Position numbers and translations under genes: made by a program. Under the pieces are notes generated by a model. It was not told the DNA's origin, searched no databases, and saw nothing but the letters and a program-made list of their open reading frames with translations. A DNA stretch of 64,000 nt from Channallabes apus (taxonomy: Eukaryota; Chordata; Actinopteri; Siluriformes; Clariidae), in the NCBI GenBank assembly GCA_030522415.1, contig CM060127.1:6931207-6995206 (forward strand), given 5' to 3'. Below are positions 33,187 through 43,189 of the stretch, in pieces. Position 1 is the stretch's first letter. Every line of letters starts with the position of its first letter.

Positions 33187-33567
33187 TGTCATGCACACTC
33201 AATCTGCGCCCGGCACTAGGACCCGGAAGTAAGGCGGGCGCAAAACCAGGAAGTATAAAAGAGGTAAACAAACGATGGCTTATCGCTCAGTCAATGAGTT
33301 TCGGCCCATGTCGGTTTCGGCTGTCCGTCTGCTAACTGTGAGTACTCATTATCTTTGGTTTGGTTTCCTGACATTGTGTGTGTATCTATAGGACGCGGGT
33401 TAAATTTGTGTTTTTCCCTTGCTCCCTTTTCGTGAGAGTCCTTATACTAAATCGCGTGGTTATCCTGCCTACTCGCTTACATCCGCGTTTGGGTTTATCA
33501 TCCACGCTACATTGGGCTAACCGCTAAAGCTACGTCTTCTGGTCACCAAGGTTAGTTCATCCTGACA
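33187..33567 (+). repeat. 5' LTR
   Basis: Runs TGTCATGCACACTC to GTTCATCCTGACA. TATAAAA is at 33254-33260. The RNA is predicted to start about 31 bases later, at 33284-33285. Confidence 0.97.
33254..33260 (+). promoter_or_regulatory. LTR TATA box
   Basis: TATAAAA, the RNA polymerase II promoter element of the 5' LTR. The same spacing to the GCTCAGTCA start region is kept in the other two copies in the window. Confidence 0.75.
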
Positions 33568-33569
33568 GA

Positions 33570-33580
33570 ATGACTGAGCC
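33570..33580 (+). promoter_or_regulatory. Primer-binding site complementary to the element's own RNA 5' end
   Basis: TGACTGAGC (33571-33579) is the reverse complement of GCTCAGTCA at the predicted RNA start (33285-33293). No match to a tRNA 3' end was apparent. The site overlaps the gag start codon at 33570. This is the arrangement of self-primed Tf1-type elements. Confidence 0.65.
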
Positions 33581-34616
33581 CTCCGCGGTGAACCCAGCGG
33601 ATCATGCGCACCTCTGCGACGTGGTAGATCGGCACGCCGCGCTTATCGACAAGCTAACCGGAGAGATCGCTAATCTGCGCCGGGGCCTCCAAGACGTCGC
33701 GGCCTTGCGCCGCGAGGTGGCGGAGCTCCGGCGGGAGAACGCGGATCTCCGTGCGGCTGTGGATGGCGCGGCTGGTCGGCCTCCCGTCGCGGCGGCCGCG
33801 GCGCCGCACCAGCCCCCCCCCCCTCCTTCTGACGTATTCCTTGCACTTCCAGATAAGTGGGATGGCACCGACGGACGATGCAGTGTGTTCTTGACTTCAC
33901 TAAATCTGGTTTTTGAGTTCAATTCAACCAAGTACTCCACCGATCGGCTACGCATTGCTCTCCTCGTATCATTGCTATCCGGGCAGGCAGCTGAGTGGGC
34001 CACGGCAGTGCTTCGATCAGACTCTGACACCGCCCATTCCTACACTGAATTCACCCGTCAACTCAAATTGACTTTTGAACACCCTGCGGGCGAGGTGGAG
34101 ACCGACACCAAGCTTTACCATCTGCGGCAGGGAGGATCGTCCGTGAGCCGTTACACCGCAGAATTCCGCACCCTCGCGGTACAGACATCATGGGGAGATG
34201 CCGCGCTCCGGACGTCCTACTACGAGGGACTGGCTTCCCGTATCAAGGACGAACTAGCCGGACGAGAGCTCCCAGCCACCTTGGAGGGATTAATTCAGCT
34301 CGCCCTCCGCATTGATCAGTGCCTCCTCGCTCGTCCGAAGCCAGCCCCGAGGACCCTGCCACCTACTTCCACCTATGCCCATACTCCATCTCGACCTCCA
34401 ACCACCTTCACTCCGGCCACCGCTGAAAATGTCGGATCTCCACCTCCTGCCGTGGTTAACACCGGAGCCGGGGAACCCATGCAATTAGGGCGCGCCTCCC
34501 TGACTGTGATGGAACGAGAACGCCGCTTTCGAGAGGGTTTGTGTGCCTATTGTGGGTCGGCGGCCCACCACCGAGCAATCTGTCCACTGCGCCCGGGAAA
34601 CGCGCAGCCCCGGTGA
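33570..34616 (+). CDS. gag: Chromovirus Gag
   Basis: An intact 348-codon frame whose ATG lies two bases after the 5' LTR. The N-terminus has a leucine-heptad coiled coil (residues about 20-70, [18 protein letters not shown]). A capsid-like middle follows (residues 90-240, with [22 protein letters not shown] and [19 protein letters not shown]), and a single CCHC knuckle near the C-terminus ([16 protein letters not shown]2CX4HX4C). Gag forms the particle that packages RNA. The domain layout is that of sushi-type Gag, the lineage from which the mammalian PEG10 and RTL genes arose. It overlaps pol, which is in the -1 frame. No inactivating change is seen. Confidence 0.95.
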   Translation: MTEPSAVNPADHAHLCDVVDRHAALIDKLTGEIANLRRGLQDVAALRREVAELRRENADLRAAVDGAAGRPPVAAAAAPHQPPPPPSDVFLALPDKWDGTDGRCSVFLTSLNLVFEFNSTKYSTDRLRIALLVSLLSGQAAEWATAVLRSDSDTAHSYTEFTRQLKLTFEHPAGEVETDTKLYHLRQGGSSVSRYTAEFRTLAVQTSWGDAALRTSYYEGLASRIKDELAGRELPATLEGLIQLALRIDQCLLARPKPAPRTLPPTSTYAHTPSRPPTTFTPATAENVGSPPPAVVNTGAGEPMQLGRASLTVMERERRFREGLCAYCGSAAHHRAICPLRPGNAQPR

Positions 34617-34654
34617 GCCGGAGGAGAGACTCACCGGGCACCATCCACCTCTCC
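34595..34654 (+). promoter_or_regulatory. Programmed -1 ribosomal frameshift signal
   Basis: G GGA AAC (34595-34601) is in the gag frame, five codons before the gag stop. After a 7-base spacer, CCCGGTGAG (34609-34617) pairs perfectly with CTCACCGGG (34630-34638). Loop bases GGAGAG (34623-34628) can pair with CTCTCC (34649-34654), giving an H-type pseudoknot. Slippage would join Gag to the pol frame that opens here. Confidence 0.8.
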
Positions 34655-35920
34655 ACCACTACCAACGCCACCACATCTCGCCTCACGGTTCAGGTAACCC
34701 TCCAATTTGGCCACAAACGGGTCCTAAGTACTGCGTTCATCGATTCGGGTGCCGCAGGTAACTTTGTTGACTCTACTTATGCCAAAGAAATGGGGGTGAA
34801 GATTGAGGCGTTATCCCAGCCTCTTCACATTACATCAGTCGACGGTCGGCCCCTCTCCACCAGCCCCATCACTCACCAGACCCAACTCCTCACCTTCATC
34901 ATCGACCAACACCAGGAACAGCTGCAGTTCTACCTCACTCCCATCTCGTCTCCTCCTATCATCCTCGGCTACCCCTGGCTGCTACAGCACGACCCTCTCA
35001 TCTCCTGGGCACAAAACCGGATCCTCCAGTGGGGGCCGACCTGCACCGAACTCTGCCTACGGGCACAGGCTGGGACGTGCTCCAAGGAGTCCGAGGCCCC
35101 CGAAGTCGACACCGATGCCATTCCACCGGAATATAGAGACCTGGCTGAAGCCTTCTGCAAGAAAAGAGCCACCCACCTACCACCACATCGCCCATACGAC
35201 CTGGCGATAGAACTTCAGCCAGGTTCCATTTCCCCCCGCGGCCACCTTTATTCCCTATCGGCCACCGAGACACAAGCTATGGAGGAATACGTCGCCAACG
35301 CTCTACGGCACGGCACCATCCGGCCTTCCTCCTCGCCAGCAGCCGCGGGGTTCTTCTTCGTTAAGAAGAAAGGGGGCGAACTTCGCCCGTGTGTCGACTA
35401 TCGGGGGCTAAACAAGATCACCATTAAAAACCGACACCCTCTACCGCTCACCAACTCAGCCCTGGACGCCCTCTCTGGTGCCACTGTATTCACGAAGTTG
35501 GACCTCCGGAGCGCCTACAACCTAGTGCGCATCAGAGAGGGTGATGAGTGGAAAACGGCATTCATCACACCCACTGGACACTACGAGAGCCTGGTCATTC
35601 CCTTTGGACTCTGCAATGCACCCTCGGCCTTCCAGCAGTTTATCAACGACGTCCTCAGGGATATGCTGGGCCGATGGGTGTTCGTCTACTTAGACGACAT
35701 CCTCATTTACTCCCATAACCTCAAGGAGCACATCCAACATGTTCGGGCCGTCCTAAAGAGATTGCTCGCTCACCAACTGTACTGCAAGCTGGAAAAATGT
35801 GCCTTTCACAAGCACTCCACCACGTTCCTGGGTTTTGTCATCTCGCCCCAGGGTGTGGCCATGGACCCACAGAAGCTCGAAGCTGTAAGTCACTGGCCCC
35901 TACCCAGGACACTCAAACAG
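34602..35920 (+). pseudogene. pol: Chromovirus pol part 1: protease and reverse transcriptase
   Basis: The -1 frame entered by frameshifting. Protease has [12 protein letters not shown] (DSGA, near 34742). Reverse transcriptase follows a linker, with [30 protein letters not shown] and catalytic [10 protein letters not shown] near 35690, all key residues being present. The frame goes wrong at 35921, where comparison with copy 1 (about 755-770) shows a 7-base deletion. Translation then continues out of frame to a stop at 35989. The frame opens upstream at 34541, but the ATG there is not needed if frameshifting is used. Confidence 0.93.
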
Positions 35921-37998
35921 TGTTTCTTGGGTTTGCGAATTTCTACCGTCGCTTCATCCGGGGCTACAGTACAGTCGCAGCACCACTAACCACATTGACC
36001 AGGCCCTCGCACCATCCTTTTCGACTCACCCCCGCCGCCAACTCCGCCTTCCAAGAGCTGTGTCATCGCTTCACCACCGCCCCCATCCTTCTCCACCCCG
36101 ATGCCAACAAACCTTTCGTTGTGGAGGTGGACGCGTCGGATGTGGGCGCCGGCGCCGTTCTCTCCCAGCGAGGTCCAGACCAGAAACTGCATCCTTGTGG
36201 TTTCTTCTCCAAGAAATTTAATCCCACTCAGCAGCGATACGGAGTAGGGGACCGCGAACTGCTGGGCATAAAGTGGGCCTTGGAGGAATGGCGTCACTGG
36301 CTCCAGGGCGCCAGTGAGCCGTTCATCGTCTGGACCGACCACCAGAACCTCATCACCATCAGGAACCTAAAGCAGCTCAACCCACGACAGGCACGCTGGG
36401 CCTTGTTCTTTGAACAATATGACTTCCATCTGTCCTACCGCCCGGGGTCCAAGAATACCAAGGCCGACGCACTGTCAAGACAACACGACGAGGACCTTCC
36501 CCGGGCGGAACCCGTGCCTGTCATCAACTCTTCCCGGATCATCGCACCCCTTCAATGGGATTTGGAGACAAGGGTCCGCCAGGCACAGGCTGCGGAGACC
36601 GAACCGGCAGGCGTGCCGCCTGGACGACTCTTTGTACCCCAGGACTTAAGGCTGGAAGTTCTCCAATGGGGGCACTCTTCTACCGTCGCCGGACACCAGG
36701 GAGCTCGAAGAACCCTGTCCTTCATTGAACGGGCGTTCTGGTGGCCCGCCATGAGAAAGGAGGTCACAGAGTTCGTTCAGGCGTGCCCGGTGTGTGCCAG
36801 GGCCAAGGATACGAACCAACCATCTCCTGGAGAGCTCCAACCCCTTCCAGTTCCTCGACGGCCCTGGACGCACATCGCCCTGGATTTCATCACGGGCCTG
36901 CCGGTTTCCGATGAAAAGAACACCATCCTCACCATTGTTGATCGGTTCTCCAAGGCTGTGCACTTGGTGGCCCTCACCGGACTCCCATCAGCTAAAACCA
37001 CCGCTGAGCTGATAATGGAACACGTAGTCCGCCTGCATGGGTTCCCCAAGGACATCGTCTCGGACAGAGGGCCCCAGTTCACCGCCCGGTTCTGGAAGGC
37101 CTTCTGCCGTCTGATCAACTCCACCAGCAGTCTGTCATCTGGTTACCATCCCCAGACTTATGGTCAGACGGAACGGACCAACCAACAACTGGAGCGCTAC
37201 CTAAGATGTTTTGTTGCTGATCGCCAGCGCTCCTGGGCCCGCTACCTCACATGGGCTGAACTGTCTCATAATCTTCATGTGTCCTCTGCCACCAACTTAA
37301 GCCCATTTGAGGTGTGCTACGGTTTCCAACCTCCGATGTTCGCCCATCAAGAACCGGAGGTTGATGTACCGTCGGCCCAACAGTTGGTCCGTAGGTGTCG
37401 ACGGGTCTGGAATCAAGCCAACCTCGCTATCCAGAGAGCCAATAAACGTTACATCACTCAGCACCGCCGTCGACACCCTCCGGGACGCATGTACCACGTA
37501 GGTGACAAGGTATGGCTATCTACACGGAACCTACATCTGCACACAGAATCCCGGAAACTTTCGCCTCGCTTCATCGGACCATACCGCATCACAATTCGAA
37601 TAAACCCTGTCACCTACCGGCTCCAGCTGCCTGCGGCGCTCCGGATTCACCCCATATTCCACACATCCCAACTCAAACCCTTCATCACCTCCCCGATGAT
37701 TCCACCCACCCCCCCTGCTCCTCCTCCCCAGATCATCGACGGCGGTCTCGCATACACCGTGCGTCGGATCCTCGACTCGCGCCCTCGGGGCAGAGGTACC
37801 CAGTACCTGGTCGATTGGGAGGGCTACGGCCCCGAGGAGCGGTCTTGGATTCCGGCCCGGTTTATCCTCGACCCCGAACTAATTCGAGACTACCGTCGTC
37901 GGGTATCCTCCACCTCAGGACCATCAGGAGCCGGTCCTGGACAGGGGGGTACTGTCATGCACACTCAATCTGCGCCCGGCACTAGGACCCGGAAGTAA
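35921..37998 (+). pseudogene. pol: Chromovirus pol part 2: RNase H, integrase, chromodomain
   Basis: Continuous frame after the deletion. RNase H has [24 protein letters not shown] and WTDHQNL, then the D of KADALSRQ. Integrase has an HHCC module ([19 protein letters not shown]) and core residues in [16 protein letters not shown] and GQTERTNQ. The neighbouring asparagine of the usual HPQTN motif is tyrosine here (HPQTYG). GPY motif and a complete chromodomain follow ([24 protein letters not shown]), which in this lineage guides integration to chromatin. The stop at 37996-37998 lies 44-46 bases inside the 3' LTR. Only the deletion at 35921 separates it from part 1. Confidence 0.93.
37943..37950 (+). 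promoter_or_regulatory. Polypurine tract
   Basis: AGGGGGGT immediately before the 3' LTR, the plus-strand primer for reverse transcription. The same tract precedes the LTR of copy 1 at about 2706-2714. Confidence 0.8.
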
Positions 37999-38333
37999 GG
38001 CGGGCGCAAAACCAGGAAGTATAAAAGAGGTAAACAAACGATGGCTTATCGCTCAGTCAATGAGTTTCGGCCCATGTCGGTTTCGGCTGTCCGTCTGCTA
38101 ACTGTGAGTACTCATTATCTTTGGTTTGGTTTCCTGACATTGTGTGTGTATCTATAGGACGCGGGTTAAATTTGTGTTTTTCCCTTGCTCCCTTTTCGTG
38201 AGAGTCCTTATACTAAATCGCGTGGTTATCCTGCCTACTCGCTTACATCCGCGTTTGGGTTTATCATCCACGCTACATTGGGCTAACCGCTAAAGCTACG
38301 TCTTCTGGTCACCAAGGTTAGTTCATCCTGACA
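37953..38333 (+). repeat. 3' LTR
   Basis: 381 bp, no difference from the 5' LTR found by eye. Followed by the second GAAGC. Confidence 0.97.
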
Positions 38334-38339
38334 GAAGCC

Positions 38340-38469
38340 GAAAATGTGTCCAAATTAAACCGCGCATGCGTGTTTGGAGACGCTGTGCCTGCGCTGTGGA
38401 TCAGTCGGTTGGGAATCATCACGGAGGTACTACACGGCGTGGCTGGAGCTGGAGTTTGTCGTGTTCGAG
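38340..38469 (+). other. First-exon-like segment of X3 with splice donor
   Basis: Ends GTGTTCGAG, then GTAAGT at 38470-38475. From ATG at 38364 the frame is open through the donor, but the frame is not kept in all other copies. It lies on the same strand as the candidate terminal exon at 39178. Confidence 0.4.
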
Positions 38470-39177
38470 GTAAGTTTACCTTTCTGTTTTGGATGTGATT
38501 CTCGCTTTCATGACTCCCAATTAATGTTCATCTTAATTTCAGGACGTACAATTAGCAATATTTCAGTTTTTAATAGTGTGGATATTCACAAAGCACCGTT
38601 TTCGTGTAAAAACCTGAACCTACGGAGCCCCCCAGGGGTCCTGTGGTAAATAAATAAATAAATAAATAAATAAAATAATAACGAACCGAGCGCGCGGATT
38701 AATAAACCGAGATGTGTGTTTCTTACCCCCACCCCTCGTGAAAACGACGTGTTCAGAGAAAGGCTCGCCAATGAGATGCCATTTCTGAACAAACTGAGTC
38801 GTGTGTGTTAAAGCATTAAATGGTAAAAGAGGACTAGCAATAAAGTTTTTTTCTGAATCCGAATTTTATTAATAATTTACAAGTTATATTTCAACTGTAA
38901 AGAACTTGTACATATGTTCATACAGTATTGACAGCAGCTCTAATTTGTCTAAATCACATTCCACACAAGAAAAAGAAGTAGAGTCATACTGTGACCTTGC
39001 ATGCTTAAGCTTTCCACACATGATTCTTGCTTCTCACTTTTTCCTTAATCTTCGGTTCTGGTTTCGGTCTGTTCTCATGAGTTGTGAAGCGAGAGGAACA
39101 AAGTATAAATATTGTTCATTTGCTAAATTAAGTATCATGAATTTTAATTGAATATCTATCTCTGTATTTTTTCACAG

Positions 39178-39252
39178 CAGTTTGTGACTGAAAGTGTGTC
39201 TGCATCTGACTTCAGGAGTTTCCTGACCAACGTATCTAACGTTTATATTTAA
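39178..39252 (+). other. Candidate terminal exon carried by X3
   Basis: TATTTTTTCACAG precedes a frame encoding FVTESVSASDFRSFLTN and four more residues, then TAA at 39250-39252. AATAAA occurs downstream near 39436. It has no counterpart in X1 or X2. The family is not recognised. Confidence 0.35.
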
Positions 39253-40511
39253 AAATCATAACGTACAGTTATAAAGTACAAAATGTTTCTGTTGTTGTTT
39301 AATTTTGTTTCTATGATTAATACTTATTTGTGGTGTTATGTTTTGTACATCTTTTCAAATTGTAAGTTACTGTTATCTCGTTTTTGGATAAATTCATCAA
39401 ATGTTTGCTTGTTATTAAATGTATTTTTTATAAAAAATAAACAAATCTGTGTTTTATTATTAGCTGAGAGTGTGGTTTATTTATTTATTATCATATTTGG
39501 TCATTGTAACATGCATTAGGGAGCATTATCTCTGCCACGTGTGTGTGCTATCTGGGAATGAATTAACTTTACTTGATTATTTTAAATAAATCTAATTTGT
39601 GCATTAAATATAATTATGTAACTTTTACTTGATTTCTTTGATTGTTTAATTATTAAGTAGATTTTACCTGACAATTACGGGTGAGTTTTACTTAAAATTT
39701 TGGAGCAATCAAATTTACTTAAAATCTATGTGTGCAAATTGTTAAGAGGATTTTATCAAGTAAATCTTACAAGTTCTTTTTTTCAGTACATGGGTGAACA
39801 CGATGATTTAAGAATTTAATTAAGCATGTGTAAATATATATATATATATATATATATGAATATATGTGTGTTTACCGTATAAACTTTTTTCTATGTACAG
39901 GTACAATTAGAAAAATGTAACCAGAAAACAGCATATAACTTTAAACTTACATTGATTAGCAATATAAACAACACACCTATGAGACTGGACAATGGAATAA
40001 ACTGTGTGGGTGCCAATAACATTAAATATTTATCTGTTAATTCTTTGAGAATACTGCTGCTTTTTGTTGGAAACTGGCAGACATAAAAAATATGAAAAAT
40101 ACTTTAAATAAATGTAAAGGGGATGATGGGCTAAAGCCCCCTAAAAATGGCCTAGCGATGCCCGTGTATATATAATGAAAATATTATGTGTTAAGAAAAT
40201 ATAATTTATATATTCGTGTTTAATTACAAAAAAAAAACATTTTAATGTTTAGTGATTGTTGCAGACATTCACATTATTTTTTGGGGAAGAGCTTGGCTTG
40301 TACAGGCTACTATACGCTCATCAGCAGTCGGCGCCCCGCTGTAACCAGAAGATCAAAGGAGCAGTTATGGGCTGACATGTAGCCTTCTGAGTTTGGAGAC
40401 CCGCAGAACCCCCACTGTAATGCCTCTTCTCACCTATCATTCATGAATTGGGGGTTTTAAAAACAATTAACAAGGCCGAGCAGACGTCTTGCCTAAAATG
40501 TTTTTCGCCAG
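39253..40511. repeat. X3 interior, non-coding
   Basis: 39550-39710 is an inverted match to 4250-4390 and 52960-53080. 40240-40400 is an inverted match to 52440-52530 and neighbours. A short TA run lies at 39834-39858. No gene. Confidence 0.5.
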
Positions 40512-40526
40512 CAAAACAACTCTCTC

Positions 40527-40557
<31 letters not shown>

Positions 40558-40708
40558 AAATTCACAATCACATTCCAGCTCTTATTCCCAGCCGTGGTCA
40601 AATAATTGATGAAATAATTATTCAATGCTGGACACAAACAGCAAAAACATGATGAAAAGCCCTAAGCACTTTATTGCTTTTCATCATGTTTTTTGCTGTT
40701 TGTGTCCA

Positions 40709-40772
<64 letters not shown>
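40512..40772. repeat. (CT)n tract, perfect hairpin and (AT)n tract
   Basis: (CT)n at about 40520-40557. The inverted repeat has arms of about 34 bp (GCTGGACACAAACAGC, mirrored) at 40625-40712, separated by about 20 bases. (AT)n is at 40711-40772. The same CT/AT core, without the hairpin segment, is seen inverted at 52165-52266. Confidence 0.85.
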
Positions 40773-40775
<3 letters not shown>

Positions 40776-41157
40776 ATTAATGTCTATTTATGATCTAAAA
40801 AATATATATAAAAACATAATATGATCTTTTTGAGTTATGAGTTGTTGTTTTTTCTTATTATTCATAAGACAACCTTTCAGTTTTGTAAATATTCTAGTTA
40901 TAGTGTGTTAAGTCTTTCTTTAGGTTAAACGGTTTTGAGAATTAGACCATCCAGCTAAGATCAATATTATTAATATTAAACATTTTATTTCTATTTATTC
41001 TATGTTTTGCTGGAGAAATACATTTTAGGTAGAGACGTCTCGGTGTTGTCCGAAACCGGTTTAATAACTTCACACCTATCAAAGGTGAGAAGAGGGACTG
41101 AGCTGTAACTCAGCGCGAGGTCACGTTGTATATACTGTACACACACACACACATAAG
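40773..41157. other. Repeat tract, inverted relative of 51830-52020
   Basis: Shares AAACGGTTTTGAGAATTAGAC and flanks with 51870-51900 in inverted orientation. No gene. Confidence 0.5.
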
Positions 41158-43030
41158 CACGTGCAGAGGGGGGGCGGCGGGTGCTTGAGCACCCGCCCCT
41201 TTCCTCCAGGATGCCTCAAGTGCCCTTTTTTTTAAATGTGTATGTGCGTATGGAGTTCTGTCTTTGCCCCTCAACAATAAAATGTAACTATTAATCTCAA
41301 TTTTGCTAAATAAAAGGATCTGGCTTGCATGAGTATCATGCCTGCCATTAACCAATGCTCGCCCTTGAAGGCAGAGCGTGCTCGTTACGAGCCGGGTACG
41401 AGCACGCAAAGTGCACGCGCATTTTTTCTGCAGGCTGGGCGGTGCGGAGCTGGAGGAGGAGCAGGCAAATTAACTGGAAGGTGCAGACTGTAACAAAACA
41501 GTAAATAGGGTGTACAGCGCACACTATAGTTTATAACAACACATGAATTGAAATAAATGAGCGTGCTGTTTGTGCAACAGTGCGACAAACATTACCTGTC
41601 CTTTTACGAACTGCACAAGTAGTGGTGATCATTAACTAACTGGGTAAGGGGGTTACAGGGGGGTCTGTAGCTCTGTGTCCAGCGTTTTAGGGAACATGTT
41701 TAGTTTTAAAGTAAGTTACAGTTTTATTTCACTAAAAGCCATCTAATATGGATATCCACATAATTATGGATTATTATATTTATGATATAAAAAAACACTG
41801 TTTTTTAAGAAAATATATTAAGTAACAGATAATATTAGGTTTATATTTCATATTAGATAAAATGCTGATTTTACAGCAGTAATATTATTGTATCTCTACA
41901 ATTTAAACATTTAATAAGCACTGCATGTGCATGTTTGTGTGTTGTATGTGTATAGATTCTTAAAAATTATTTCAAATAATATAATAATCAACAGCAACAT
42001 TGTACGCCATCAGGTAAATTAATTAATTTATTAATTAGATTAATAAAGTCCTTTGAATCTGTAACATCCGATCCACCTCAGCCCCGGAGATCAGGTTCAC
42101 CGGATTACTGAGCCGTGGCTTTATCTCCCCCTAGTGTGTCTACTACTTTTCGAGTTCCATCAAGCTCGACCGGATCGTCCTGCGCCACGACCTCCAGGCC
42201 GACCCGCTCGCCGGCAATTCCATCAGGCCGGTGGGTCCCGACCCCTTTCGGTACCTAGAGGGGAGCGCCCACCTCCCTCTCAGGAAGCCGGTCCTGGGAG
42301 GGGGGGTAATGTAACATCCGATCCGCCTCAGCCCCGGAGATCAGGTTCACCGGATTACTGAGCCGTGGCTTTGTCTCCCCCTAGTGTGTCTACGTATGTC
42401 ATTGTCGTTCATTAACACGAAAGAGAAATCACATGTGTCTACCTTGTGTGTCTCACTATTTAACCCAGCCGAACCCACACCACAATGTCTGGTCACCGTT
42501 GTGCATGCTATGGGATGTTGACTGTGTCCTCTCTTCTCTCTCTCTCCCCCAGGTTTAAGGCGGTATCTGCAGGCGAGGTAGCGGAAGCAAGGCAGCTTCA
42601 CGCGTTCGGGCCGGTTTCTACGTGGTCCTGTGGCAGTCCAAAGTTGTTCCATGTGTACTCTAAGTTTCAGATAAGTCGTTCTAGTGTTTCCGCCTGCAGA
42701 CCGCACCTGGAGAAGGGCCCTCGGGTCATACTTTGTTTTCGTTAAAGATAACTTTAAGTTTGTTCAAATCAAAACGGGACAAAAATAATAAAGACTGTCA
42801 TTTCCTGCACTTGCGTTCCTCAGTGTGTGTGATTTCCTAGAAGGAGACATGACAGAATCTTGAAAAACATAGGCTACATTTGCTTTGCATTGTCCCAACC
42901 TGATGACAGTCATACAGTATGATGCAATTCCATATTAGATTCGTTATGAATGTTAGTTGTTGTTATTCAGCATGTTCTATCTTTTTTAACTTTGAGCACC
43001 CACCCCTTTAAACGTCTCTCCACGGCCCTG
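41158..43030. mobile_element. Probable hAT-like element with LTR remnant inside
   Basis: The left end has CACGTGCAGAGGGG and then GGGTGCTTGAGCACCC. The right end, inverted, has CAGGGCCGTGGAGAG and then GGGTGGGTGCTCAAAG. These are similar but not complete. CAGGG-type starts suit hAT elements. The target duplication cannot be read because both ends abut CA repeats. No transposase was recognised. The minus-strand frames at 41110-41588 have no family motif. Confidence 0.45.
42060..42854 (+). mobile_element. Internally deleted Ty3/gypsy-type element
   Basis: GAATC duplicated on both sides (42055-42059, 42855-42859). It contains the first 86 bp of a 5' LTR (TGTAACATCCGATCC), a pol C-terminal tail rich in proline and arginine (42146-42298), a GGGAGGGGGGGTAA polypurine tract, and a complete 3' LTR (42310-42854, 545 bp, ending ACATGACA). 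One deletion from within the 5' LTR to near the end of pol explains the structure. Confidence 0.82.
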
Positions 43031-43189
43031 CACACACATATATACACTCTAAAAAATAAAACTGTGCTGTACTCAATTTTTGGGGGGAAACATTTTTACA
43101 CTTAAAAATATCAATATAAATCTAAAAATTTTAAAAATCATGTAAAATATACTTCATGAATTGAGTACAAGTCAGTAAAAAGCTGAAGG

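Larger units (their letters stand above)
33187..38333 (+). mobile_element. Ty3/gypsy chromovirus (sushi-type), full length
   Basis: Two 381-bp LTRs, identical by eye, flank gag and pol, with GAAGC duplicated on both sides (33182-33186, 38334-38338). LTR identity indicates a recent insertion. The target is the X unit, whose unbroken version is seen near 6630 and 56305. PBS-like sequence lies 3 bases after the 5' LTR, and AGGGGGGT just before the 3' LTR acts as polypurine tract. Pol is broken by a 7-bp deletion, so the copy is probably not autonomous, although its RNA could be mobilised by an intact relative. Confidence 0.97.
33062..40330 (+). mobile_element. X unit copy X3, interrupted by the chromovirus
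   Basis: Begins CAGATGTCGCC after TA (33060-33061) and continues across the retrotransposon at 38334. It carries the same GC-rich segment and splice donor as X1, then sequence collinear with X1 read backwards (for example 38700-38960 against 6050-6300). The right limit is approximate. The middle differs from X1 and X2 in carrying a different candidate terminal exon (39178-39252). Confidence 0.55.

Noticed and set aside
33602..34030. Minus-strand open frames over the chromovirus gag (33602-34030 and 33670-33900)
   Set aside because: They are shadows of the GC-rich gag in other frames. The sense strand has the coiled coil and zinc knuckle.
35986..37124. Minus-strand frames of 100-118 codons over pol
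   Set aside because: Antisense shadows of RNase H and integrase, with no motif of their own.
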